A stretch of 64,000 nucleotides of DNA from Bacteroidales bacterium (GTDB lineage: Bacteria; Bacteroidota; Bacteroidia; Bacteroidales; Muribaculaceae), in NCBI GenBank assembly GCA_014800895.1, contig JAAVFG010000049.1, forward strand, positions 46,980 through 110,979, read 5' to 3'. The notes beneath the pieces were generated by a model. The model was not told the DNA's origin. It was given only the letters and a program-made list of their open reading frames with translations, and did no database searches. A program made the translations under genes and the position numbers. Position 1 is the stretch's first letter. Each line of letters begins with the position of its first letter. Positions 27,213-34,386 of this stretch are shown here, piece after piece.

Positions 27213-28088
27213 GTGGAGATAAAAATAGCCGGAGTATTGCGGGCGAGCGCCTACTCCCCTAATCATATAGGACATGACGCAGCCATACTGAATGCCGCTG
27301 CAGATGCACTGCGCAAGCGCGGATGCAAGGTGAATATCTACAGCGAGGAGCAATTCGTCAGCATGGAGGTAGAGGAGGATATAATCCTTGATATGTGCAG
27401 AGGCGAGAAGGCGATAGAGAAATTGCAGTCGCTCGAGGAGGAGGGACGCCTGGTGATTAATTCCGGATTCGGCGTGGAAAACTGCACACGCGAACATATG
27501 ACACGACTTCTGCTGAATAATGGGATATCTTATCCGGAGTCTCTTATGGTGAATACAAATGAGAACGTCCGTCCGCAGCTTGAGGAGATGGGTATTACGT
27601 CATGCTGGATCAAACGTGCGGACGGACATTCGATGCATAAGGAAGATGTCACTTACTGCCGTCATCTCGAGGAGGCACAGGAGGTGATCCACGAATATTG
27701 TTATCGCGGGATTAAAAGAGCCGTGGTCAACCGTCATCTCGAGGGAGACCTGATTAAATTCTACGGTATTCAAGGTCAGCCCTTCTTCTATTGGTTCTAT
27801 CCCTTTGAGAAGCATCACAGTAAATTTGGCGATGAGGATATCAACGGTCGCCCCGAGCATCTGAAATTTGACCTGGAATCTTTGAAAGAGATGTGTGAGA
27901 AAGCCAGCAGACTGATGGATGTCAAGATATATGGAGGAGACTGCATCATCGATAAGGATGGTAAAATCTCTATCATTGACTTCAACGACTGGCCCAGCTT
28001 CGCCCCCTGCAGGGCTGAGGCAGCTCCCTATATAGCGAAATGCGTGATGCAGAATATCCGGGAATGGCATAAAAAGAGGGAGGCGTGA
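27213..28088 (+). CDS. ATP-grasp protein of unknown function
   Basis: The 291-residue protein begins with GTG at 27213, 6 bp after the nucleotidyltransferase stop, with no better ATG nearby. It has ATP-grasp features: WIKRADGHSMH as the lysine/nucleotide loop, HLEGDLIKFYGI as the second half, and a final metal site GGDCIIDKDGKISIIDFNDWPS with the D-x-N pattern (DFN). RimK-like ligases and ITPK inositol-phosphate kinases end in the same way. It could ligate an amino acid or phosphorylate a polyol. It lies in an inositol gene group, so the second is worth testing. The function is not known to me. Confidence 0.78.
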   Translation: MEIKIAGVLRASAYSPNHIGHDAAILNAAADALRKRGCKVNIYSEEQFVSMEVEEDIILDMCRGEKAIEKLQSLEEEGRLVINSGFGVENCTREHMTRLLLNNGISYPESLMVNTNENVRPQLEEMGITSCWIKRADGHSMHKEDVTYCRHLEEAQEVIHEYCYRGIKRAVVNRHLEGDLIKFYGIQGQPFFYWFYPFEKHHSKFGDEDINGRPEHLKFDLESLKEMCEKASRLMDVKIYGGDCIIDKDGKISIIDFNDWPSFAPCRAEAAPYIAKCVMQNIREWHKKREA

Positions 28089-28089
28089 C

Positions 28090-29034
28090 ATGGCAGAGAA
28101 TAAGAAAGAGAAAAAGGGGAGCTATAAGGATTCTCTTAAATCAATGGATACGGAAGAGACTTTCGATCTGATTTTCTATCGTCCGATAGGATATGCATGG
28201 GCATGTCTCGCCGCTAAATTAGGAGTGACTCCCAATGCCATCACCATTGCCTCGATATTCTTAGGGATAGGCGCGGGAGTATGCTTTTACTTCAATAATT
28301 TATGGATCAATATAGCCGGCGTCTTTCTGTTGGTATGGGCTGACAGCTTTGACAGCGCCGATGGGCAGTTGGCACGAATGACCAAGCAATATTCCCGGAT
28401 AGGGCGCATCCTTGACGGACTCAGCGGGGATTTCTGGTTTGCAGCTATCTATATCGCCATATGTCTGCGCGAGAATGTAACCTCCGACTTCTTCATGGCT
28501 CATAAATGGGTGATATGGGTTGTGGCGGTCTGTACCGGAGTATGCCACGGCATACAGGCGGCTATGGCGGATTATTACCGGCAGTTCCATCTCTATTTCC
28601 TGAAAGGAGAGGATGGGAGCGAACTGGAGAAAGCTTCCAATCTCTGGGATCGTTTCCATGCCTTGAGCTGGAGACATGATTTCTGGAAGAAGCTGGTGCT
28701 GATGTTCTATACCAACTATACTGTCGGGCAGGAGAAACGCACCCCCCGTATGCAGCAACTCCGCCGTCTCCTTTCGGAAAAATATGGCAATCAGATTCCG
28801 CAGTCATTCCGCGATGCTTTCAGGGCAAAGAGCAAGCCACTGATGAAATATACCAATATACTCTCATTCAATACCCGCACATTCGCGCTTTTTGCGGCGA
28901 TATTGATATTCAGAATGCCGTGGTTATACTTCGCGTTTGAACTTACCGTGCTCAATTTCATTTTAATATATATGATGGCACGCCACGAAAGGATCTGCAA
29001 GGGGTTCTGCGAGGAGCTGTCATCAGGCAATTAA
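28090..29034 (+). CDS. CDP-alcohol phosphatidyltransferase (first of two)
   Basis: This integral membrane enzyme of 314 residues swaps CMP of a CDP-alcohol for another alcohol. The motif D-S-A-DGQLAR, then GRILDGLSGD, gives D(x2)DG(x2)AR(x8)G(x3)D(x4)D. The last Asp is one residue later than in the canonical D(x3)D, an odd point for the proposed catalytic base. It has a 40-residue charged N-terminus and several membrane segments, and an inserted loop near 170-235. It starts 1 bp after the ATP-grasp stop, so these genes form an operon. It differs clearly from the second CDP-alcohol enzyme at 36361. Confidence 0.86.
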   Translation: MAENKKEKKGSYKDSLKSMDTEETFDLIFYRPIGYAWACLAAKLGVTPNAITIASIFLGIGAGVCFYFNNLWINIAGVFLLVWADSFDSADGQLARMTKQYSRIGRILDGLSGDFWFAAIYIAICLRENVTSDFFMAHKWVIWVVAVCTGVCHGIQAAMADYYRQFHLYFLKGEDGSELEKASNLWDRFHALSWRHDFWKKLVLMFYTNYTVGQEKRTPRMQQLRRLLSEKYGNQIPQSFRDAFRAKSKPLMKYTNILSFNTRTFALFAAILIFRMPWLYFAFELTVLNFILIYMMARHERICKGFCEELSSGN

Positions 29035-29045
29035 AAAGAAATATT

Positions 29046-29765
29046 ATGGATCTGGATGTAACGAAAATAAAGGGTGTCATATTCGATTATGGCGGCACAC
29101 TGGATACCGGTGGTGATCATTGGAGCAAAGTTATATGGAGTGCGTATCAGAAAGCTGATATAGCGGTGGATGAGGCGACTTTTCGCGAGGCGTATGTGTT
29201 TGCGGAGCGTGAATTGGCGCGTACACGACATATCCTTCCCGAGCATGATTTCAGCGACCTCCTTCTCATAAAGATGCGTCTCGAACTTCAATGGCTCTCC
29301 GAGAATGGACATTTCCCACCCGCAATGGTAGAGGATAAGGCCAAAGAGGTGGCAGGATATTGTTATGAGTCAGCCAAGTCACAAGTGGAGAAAGCGAAGC
29401 CCGTCCTGGATGCGCTCCAAAAGAAGTACCCTCTTGTGTTGGTATCCAATTTCTACGGCAATGTTGAGACAGTATTGAAAGACTTCGGTATCGATAAGTT
29501 TTTCAAGAAAGTAATAGAGAGTGCTGTTGTGGGAGTCCGTAAGCCTGACCCCAAGATTTTTGAATTGGGGGTGAAAGCTCTTGGTCTAAAGCCGGAGGAG
29601 ACATTGGTGATAGGGGACAGCTATGGCAAAGATATAGTTCCCGCCGAAAGTCTCGGATGCCAGGTGCTTTGGATAAAGGGAGAGGGTTGGACCGCAGAGG
29701 AGGATGCACAGACTCATCCCAATATTATCTCTGACATCGCCGAAGTCGGATCTCTCTTGGGATAG
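29046..29765 (+). CDS. HAD-superfamily hydrolase
   Basis: The 239-residue protein has HAD motifs: I, FDYGGTLDT near residue 16; II, LVSNF (near 137); III, the K of RKPDPKIFELG; and IV, VIGDSYGKDIVPAESLG. In motif I the usual second Asp (DxD) is Gly (DYG). That Asp is the general acid in phosphatases, so activity may be reduced or of another type. It follows the first CDP-alcohol phosphotransferase by 11 bp and could remove a phosphate from its product. The operon ends at the terminator at 29812-29855. Confidence 0.85.
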   Translation: MDLDVTKIKGVIFDYGGTLDTGGDHWSKVIWSAYQKADIAVDEATFREAYVFAERELARTRHILPEHDFSDLLLIKMRLELQWLSENGHFPPAMVEDKAKEVAGYCYESAKSQVEKAKPVLDALQKKYPLVLVSNFYGNVETVLKDFGIDKFFKKVIESAVVGVRKPDPKIFELGVKALGLKPEETLVIGDSYGKDIVPAESLGCQVLWIKGEGWTAEEDAQTHPNIISDIAEVGSLLG

Positions 29766-30066
29766 AATATCTACCTCTTACCCCCTTAATTGGAGGAATA
29801 AAACTAATATGCCTATTTAAAGTTTCTTTACTATAAACTTTAAATAGGTATTTATTTTAATATAAATTATCTAAAAATACTCTCTCTTAACTAAAATTAA
29901 AAATTGATGTAGATAAATTTTAATTAAAAAACTTTGCCAAGAATAAAATAGGATATAATTTTACAGTCCCGATTCCAATAAATGGCTGTAGCGCGGAAAA
30001 ATCCGCGGAGTCATGGGACGAGAGTAACTGACGATAACAACATAACAACGAATATTCAGATAAACT
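29766..30066 (+). other. Intergenic region and inositol-phosphate synthase leader
   Basis: The 301 bp contain the terminator at 29812-29855. A likely promoter follows, TTG (29904-29906) and AAACTTTG (29929-29936) at 22 bp spacing, one base off TAnnTTTG. The leader has a short CGCGGA-AAAA-TCCGCG hairpin (29992-30007). I see no Shine-Dalgarno and no known riboswitch. Confidence 0.45.
29812..29855 (+). terminator. Terminator after the HAD gene
   Basis: CCTATTTAAAGTTT (29812-29825) and AAACTTTAAATAGG (29835-29848) form a perfect 14-bp AT-rich stem. TATTTATTTTA follows, a weak T-tract. Confidence 0.55.
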
Positions 30067-31395
30067 ATGGCAACTAAAAAGGCAGAACCCGCAAAAGGTA
30101 AACTCGGTGTTCTTGTAGTAGGTCTCGGCGCTGTGACCAGCACCTTTATGACCGGAGTATTGATGGCTCGCAAAGGTCTTGCAAAGCCTGTAGGCTCCAT
30201 GACACAGTATGACAAGATTCGCGTTGGTAAAGGCGAAGACAAAAAATATCTCCACTATAAAGATATCGTTCCTATTGCAGAGCTTGATGATATCGTATTC
30301 GGCGCATGGGATGTATATCCTGCCAACGCATACGAGTCAGCTATCAATGCAGAGGTTCTCAAAGAGAAAGATATCAACCCCGTAAAGGAAGAGCTTGAGG
30401 CTATCAAGCCTATGAAGGCTGCTTTCGACAAGAACTATGCAAAGCGTCTTGATGGCGACAATGTAAAGGACGCCAAGGATCGTTGGGATATGGTTGAGCA
30501 GCTCCGCGAAGATATCCGCAACTTCAAGAAGGAGACCGGCGTAGACCGCGTGGTTGTGCTTTGGGCAGCTTCAACTGAGGTATATGTACCCATCGACGAG
30601 GAGGTACACGGTTCTCTCGAGGCTCTTGAGAAGGCAATGAAGGCTGACGACAAAGAGCGTATCGCTCCCTCAATGTGCTACGCTTACGCAGCTCTCTCAG
30701 AAGGCGCTCCCTTCATCATGGGTGCTCCTAACACTACAGTGGATATCCCCGCAATGTGGGAGCTTTCAGAGAAGACCGGTATGCCTATTGCCGGTAAGGA
30801 CTTCAAGACAGGTCAGACTCTCGTTAAGTCCGGTTTCGCTCCTATCATCGGTACTCGTATGTTAGGTCTTAACGGATGGTTCTCTACAAACATCCTCGGT
30901 AACCGTGACGGTCTCGTGCTTGATGAGCCCGCCAACTTCCGTACTAAGGAGGTTTCCAAGCTTTCTACACTCGAGAGCATCCTCGTGCCTGAGGATCAGC
31001 CCGATCTCTATGGTCATGGCAATGATGAGGACACTCAGTATTACCACAAGGTACGTATCAACTACTATCCTCCCCGCAATGACAACAAGGAGGGCTGGGA
31101 TAACATCGACATCTTCGGCTGGATGGGCTATCCCATGCAGATCAAGATCAACTTCCTCTGCCGCGACTCAATCCTCGCAGCTCCTCTTTGTCTTGACCTC
31201 GTGCTTCTCAGCGACCTTGCAGCTCGCGCAGGGCGTCATGGTATCCAGCGCTTCCTGAGCTTCTTCCTCAAGAGCCCGATGCATGACTACACCAAGGGTG
31301 AGGTGCCTGTCAATCACCTCTTCCAGCAGTACACCATGCTCAAGAACGCTATCCGCGAGATGGGCGGTTACGAGGCTGACGAAGAAATCGACTAA
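30067..31395 (+). CDS. myo-Inositol-3-phosphate synthase
   Basis: The enzyme converts glucose-6-phosphate to inositol-3-phosphate with NAD, the first step towards inositol lipids. The 442 residues show the NAD-binding VVGLGAVTSTFMTGV near residue 19, VVLWAASTEVY, GAPNTTVDIPAM, GKDFKTGQTLVKSG (the family core with catalytic Lys), LGNRDG and QIKINFLCRDSILAAPL. It is a bacterial/archaeal-type form. In Bacteroides thetaiotaomicron, as I recall, the homologue starts the inositol-lipid locus, in the order synthase, PgpA-like phosphatase, GtrA, CDP-alcohol transferase, Aur1-like enzyme, which is the order found here if 31.4-35.2 kb is skipped. Confidence 0.94.
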   Translation: MATKKAEPAKGKLGVLVVGLGAVTSTFMTGVLMARKGLAKPVGSMTQYDKIRVGKGEDKKYLHYKDIVPIAELDDIVFGAWDVYPANAYESAINAEVLKEKDINPVKEELEAIKPMKAAFDKNYAKRLDGDNVKDAKDRWDMVEQLREDIRNFKKETGVDRVVVLWAASTEVYVPIDEEVHGSLEALEKAMKADDKERIAPSMCYAYAALSEGAPFIMGAPNTTVDIPAMWELSEKTGMPIAGKDFKTGQTLVKSGFAPIIGTRMLGLNGWFSTNILGNRDGLVLDEPANFRTKEVSKLSTLESILVPEDQPDLYGHGNDEDTQYYHKVRINYYPPRNDNKEGWDNIDIFGWMGYPMQIKINFLCRDSILAAPLCLDLVLLSDLAARAGRHGIQRFLSFFLKSPMHDYTKGEVPVNHLFQQYTMLKNAIREMGGYEADEEID

Positions 31396-31462
31396 TACCT
31401 GTCGCCTGCGGGCGTAATAAGGATAATACACACCATCGGATGATGGCTGTGTCGTAATTAAC

Positions 31463-31498
31463 TGCACCCCAAAAGTTAGAAAAAACTTTTGGGGTGCA
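31463..31498. repeat. IS-like palindrome (15-bp inverted repeat)
   Basis: TGCACCCCAAAAGTT (31463-31477) and AACTTTTGGGGTGCA (31484-31498) are perfect complements separated by AGAAAA. The sequence resembles terminal inverted repeats of IS3/IS150-type elements. No transposase gene is near. It may be a pair of leftover IS ends, or act as a hairpin behind the inositol-phosphate synthase gene. Confidence 0.5.
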
Positions 31499-31622
31499 AT
31501 TCATTAGCATATCTATCTTCTTGTTTTTTGATGTTTTTTATATCAAAAAAATAAGTGCCTTTGCATCAAAATAAGTGCAGCTGTCGGTTTTAGTCCCGAT
31601 ACCAGCACTCTAAAAGGGAAAA

Positions 31623-31659
31623 GAAGTCGTGCATTTTGTCTGCGTGACTTCGTTTTTTT
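31623..31659 (+). terminator. Terminator in the accessory region
   Basis: GAAGTCGTGC (31623-31632) pairs with GCGTGACTTC (31642-31651) with two wobble pairs, then G and seven T residues. No intact gene precedes it, so it is probably left over from a lost gene or ends read-through from 31395. Confidence 0.65.
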
Positions 31660-31675
31660 ATCCTTTTGCAAATTA

Positions 31676-31783
31676 GGCGTTGGAGGAGCACAACCCACGG
31701 TAGCCCACTTCGCACATCTTGGTGGGATGCTCTTCGGTCTCATCTTCTTGATAATATGGAGGAGAAAAGGGATGCTGAGGTAA
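31676..31783 (+). pseudogene. C-terminal fragment of a rhomboid intramembrane protease
   Basis: The frame GGC(31676)...TAA(31783) reads GVGGAQPTVAHFAHLGGMLF, then GLIFLIIWRRK. This matches the last membrane helix of bacterial rhomboid proteases, which carries the active-site His in the AHxGG motif (AHLGGMLFG). Only about 35 codons remain. The Ser-containing part (GxSG) and all preceding helices are absent, so this is a dead remnant bordered by a terminator upstream. Confidence 0.6.
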
Positions 31784-31827
31784 AGAGATGTTCCCGCAAA
31801 GGTCAAGGGTGGAAATATTACTCATTA

Positions 31828-31868
31828 AAAACGGCTTATGTACCGCGAAGATACATAAGCCGTTTTAT
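31828..31868 (+). terminator. Terminator after the rhomboid remnant
   Basis: AAAACGGCTTATGTA (31828-31842) is perfectly complementary to TACATAAGCCGTTTT (31852-31866), giving T-rich flanks on both strands. It may work in both directions and would also end the leftward TonB-like transcript. Confidence 0.7.
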
Positions 31869-31967
31869 GCTGTAAAAGACGAGCTTGTTTATCTTGTTGA
31901 ATTTATCCTATCCAAAGGAATAGGAAAAATGACAAGAATTGCAAGTGCGCCCTTAAAGTAGTTCCAT

Positions 31968-32606
31968 TCAATTGCTTTTATCACCTCTTATAAATATCGC
32001 GCCCGGTTCACTGAATGTTATAGGAATCATACAGTAAAAATTTTTCACTAACGACGGAATATAGTATTTAACGCGGAATTTGGGCAATGCATTTGCAAGC
32101 CTTAATGCTTCTTGATTAACTGCTTCGTTTTTGCTCGGACGCCTAATAATCTTCGGGTCACTAATTGAGCCATCCGGATGAACGGTAACCCTAACAAATA
32201 CTCTTTCGCTACCCTTGAATCCTTCGGGGATTCTGATATTTTCAGCAATCCATTCTTTGAATTTTCCGTTACCTCCGGGAAACTTGCAATCGACGTCCGG
32301 ACCGTACCAGAGTTTTCTTGCGTCCGCTTTTATCTGTGCAAGAAATTCAGGCGAGACGGTCAGAAAGAGTGAACGATTACCATACTTGTCATTTTTCACC
32401 TCCGCCTTTTGAATGGAGTCGGCAGGAACCATACTGGGGTTAGCTCCCTGAATCCATTCGTTGTTGAAATAGTAAAATACGGTTTTATCGAGCTCTGTAA
32501 GAGGAAATCGAATTTCTTTTACGAGAGTGTCGTTTACACAGTAACTCTGCGCAAATACAATGCACGACTGAACGATAATCAGGGAAATTAAAAATAATTT
32601 CTTCAT
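31968..32606 (-). CDS. TonB C-terminal domain protein with a signal peptide
   Basis: The protein (212 residues from the ATG at 32606) starts with a signal peptide (MKKLFLISLIIVQSCIVFAQ). Its C-terminal half is a TonB_C domain: CKFPGGNGKFKEWIAENIRI, then VRVTVHPDGSISDPKIIRRP and EALRLANALPKFR. A normal TonB keeps an N-terminal membrane anchor and Pro-rich linker; here both are missing, so it is probably a secreted or periplasmic TonB-like protein rather than an energy transducer. The start 9 bp downstream of another ATG gives the better signal peptide. Confidence 0.8.
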   Translation of the reverse strand: MKKLFLISLIIVQSCIVFAQSYCVNDTLVKEIRFPLTELDKTVFYYFNNEWIQGANPSMVPADSIQKAEVKNDKYGNRSLFLTVSPEFLAQIKADARKLWYGPDVDCKFPGGNGKFKEWIAENIRIPEGFKGSERVFVRVTVHPDGSISDPKIIRRPSKNEAVNQEALRLANALPKFRVKYYIPSLVKNFYCMIPITFSEPGAIFIRGDKSN

Positions 32607-32691
32607 ATAACACAATGTTTTTTATTAAAATGTAGTGGATGGTGTGATCACTATCCGACCTCAAAGTTAATAAGGGGAAATGGAATTGGTC

Positions 32692-32796
32692 TTAACAAAT
32701 CTCCTTTCTTATAATGGCATAGTTTTCCATTCTCACGGCAAAATCAATGACAGCCGAGAGATCTAAAAAATCAATATATGAGTTAAACCGTGCCAT
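32692..32796 (-). CDS. Possible 34-residue ORF
   Basis: A short frame starts at 32796 (MARFNSYIDFLDLS...) and ends at 32692. It lies 9 bp after a perfect -7 element TAACTTTG (32806-32813, minus strand), although no -33 is well spaced. It lies in the accessory region between the TonB-like protein and the next small ORF. I do not recognise it. It could be coding, a leader peptide, or part of a longer untranslated RNA. Confidence 0.25.
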   Translation of the reverse strand: MARFNSYIDFLDLSAVIDFAVRMENYAIIRKEIC

Positions 32797-32824
32797 AATT
32801 AATGCCAAAGTTAGCAAAAATCTG

Positions 32825-33037
32825 CTATTCAACCTCTTCCATATCCAACAAATTGCGGTGGGCGTTCTCGATAGCGAGCAGAGAACCAACCTGAGCAAGC
32901 AATATTTCCTGAGAATGTAGCTTGACCTTTGAGGCAGCTTTTCCACGGTGGTACGATTTTGAAACCTCCGTTGAGCAGTCGAAGTCAAGATCTCCGATGT
33001 ACTCTTTGAACGATATGTTGCAAGCAGTTTTAGGCAT
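32825..33037 (-). CDS. Small hypothetical protein (70 residues)
   Basis: The frame from 33037 encodes 70 residues with a plausible composition (MPKTACNISFKEYIGDLDFD at the start). A -7-like TAACTTCG (33059-33066, minus) is at a suitable distance. It is divergent from the DUF3800 gene, and both have a C in the TAnnTTCG element. No family is recognised. Possibly a small partner or regulator; coding status is uncertain. Confidence 0.4.
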   Translation of the reverse strand: MPKTACNISFKEYIGDLDFDCSTEVSKSYHRGKAASKVKLHSQEILLAQVGSLLAIENAHRNLLDMEEVE

Positions 33038-33134
33038 GGTGTATTGCGAATTACGACACGAAGTTACCGTTATATAAGGGGTGTAAAAGACAAAAATTCA
33101 AGAAATTTTCGTAAATTCGCAGTTGAATTTTAAT

Positions 33135-33887
33135 ATGAAACAGGACGATACCACTACATATTACTTATACTTAGACGAATGTGGCGACCAGAATCTCGTT
33201 TCATTCGATAGTGGTTTTCCAATTTTTACCCTATGCGGTGTGTTGGTATCAGAAAATAAGTTATCCAATTTTGAAAATGAGATAAATTCTATCAAAAGAG
33301 AATTTTGGAACGATGAGAATGTAATTTTTCATTCAAGAGAGATTCGCAAACATCAGAAAAGGTTTGTAAATCTGAATGATACCGCAATAAAGAATCGGTT
33401 TTATATACGAATAAATAATCTTCTATCCCAAAGGGGAGTGTATGTTGTGGTATGCTGTGCGGTGCCTAAGCGTCCTTGTATAGATAAATTTGGAAGTGAG
33501 ATAGATATTTATGGCATAGCTCTTTCGTACGTGATTCAAAGGAGTATATTCTATCTTGATGAAGTTGACCCTAATGGAAAAATTCGTATAATAGTTGAGA
33601 AACGAGGTAAGCGAGAAGATAGGAACTTGCGCGACTATTATAACCGAATGTTGGAAACCGGGGTTAAGTATTGTTCTAAAGAACGTATGAAAAGTCATAT
33701 CCATGACTTTAATTTCTCTGCGAAGTCAGAAAATATCAACGGGTTGCAGATTGCAGACCTAATTGCATATCCTATTTCTCGTTATGTTTTATATCCCGAT
33801 ACGGTAAATCCTGCGTTTGATATTGTAGAACCGAATATTTATGTTAGCAAGGGAAGAAGATTGGGATTAAAAATATTTCCGGACTAA
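33135..33887 (+). CDS. DUF3800 protein
   Basis: The 250-residue protein has the DUF3800 form: YYLYLDECGD near the N-terminus, FHSREIRKHQKRF, and GLQIADLIAYPI before the C-terminus, giving conserved acidic residues of a possible RNase H-like fold. Such proteins occur in mobile and defence regions, but the role is unknown. The ATG at 33135 is used; a longer form would start with TTG at 33123. The gene is AT-rich compared with its surroundings. Downstream on the opposite strand lies a probable small RNA. Confidence 0.82.
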   Translation: MKQDDTTTYYLYLDECGDQNLVSFDSGFPIFTLCGVLVSENKLSNFENEINSIKREFWNDENVIFHSREIRKHQKRFVNLNDTAIKNRFYIRINNLLSQRGVYVVVCCAVPKRPCIDKFGSEIDIYGIALSYVIQRSIFYLDEVDPNGKIRIIVEKRGKREDRNLRDYYNRMLETGVKYCSKERMKSHIHDFNFSAKSENINGLQIADLIAYPISRYVLYPDTVNPAFDIVEPNIYVSKGRRLGLKIFPD

Positions 33888-33890
33888 GAC

Positions 33891-34006
33891 GAAAAAAGAG
33901 CCTCCGAAAAAGGCTCTTTCCGACCGGCTAACGCCAGCCCCTAAAATCGTGACATTCGTCTCCGAAGTATTTCTTTTTTAAGGGGGAAACTCAGACCCCA
34001 TATTTC
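33891..34006 (-). ncRNA. Candidate structured small RNA, about 115 nt
   Basis: A full Bacteroidetes promoter on the minus strand (see 34013-34043) is followed by a compact RNA with no ORF of note and a strong terminator, AAGAGCCT-loop-AGGCTCTT then six T (33891-33915). Three more stem-loops are visible on the minus strand: GGGG/CCCC near the 5' end, ACTTCG-GAGA-CGAA(T)GT with a GNRA loop, and GGCTGGC-GTTA-GCCGGTC with all seven pairs formed. It does not look like 6S, SRP, tmRNA or RNase P. It is convergent with the DUF3800 gene. Confidence 0.6.
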
Positions 34007-34012
34007 GTAGCG

Positions 34013-34043
34013 CAAAGTTAGGGATAATTTTGCTATCTACAAA
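34013..34043 (-). promoter_or_regulatory. Promoter of the small-RNA candidate
   Basis: On the minus strand TTTG (34040-34043) and TAACTTTG (34013-34020) are 19 bp apart. This is one of the best consensus matches in the window. Confidence 0.7.
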
Positions 34044-34386
34044 ATTTCAACGCTCAAAATCAAGAAAAGTTTGTTAATCAAACGTTAATCGCTTAGCAAA
34101 AGAGCCTTTCCTTTCTGAAAAGCTCTTGATTCTGAGTGGTCTGAGGGTTCAGACTCGGCGGAACACATTGCTTACAGGTTCGTGACCGTGAGTAAGTCTA
34201 TAGATACAATAATCTTTTAGGACATCAATAATCACAGGTTGATAACTTGGATTACGAGAATATTGTGGCGATTCGTTGAATTCCATCACTATATTAATCT
34301 CTCGTTGCTATTAATCTGTTTTTAACGGCTGCATGTAACTCATCAAGTCCTCTCTGTGTTATAATAGGTAAAAGGATTGAATAAAG

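Larger units (their letters stand above)
33888..34386. other. Region of 499 bp without a protein gene
   Basis: It holds the small-RNA candidate (33891-34006, minus) and its promoter. Further on there is an AAGAGC...GCTCTT hairpin (about 34101-34131) with TTTTGC on its minus-strand side. I see nothing else recognisable in 34140-34386. Confidence 0.5.

Noticed and set aside
31666..31875. Plus-strand 69-codon ORF in the accessory region
   Set aside because: The rhomboid similarity lies in a different frame, and this ORF runs through a terminator hairpin.
33891..34006. Small RNA as SRP, 6S or tmRNA
   Set aside because: The SRP GGAA/AGCAG core, the long open-bubble helix of 6S and the tRNA-like ends of tmRNA are all absent.
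34165..34200. tRNA-like GGTTCGTGACC sequence
   Set aside because: The T-arm pattern is imperfect, and no acceptor, D or anticodon arms fit around it.
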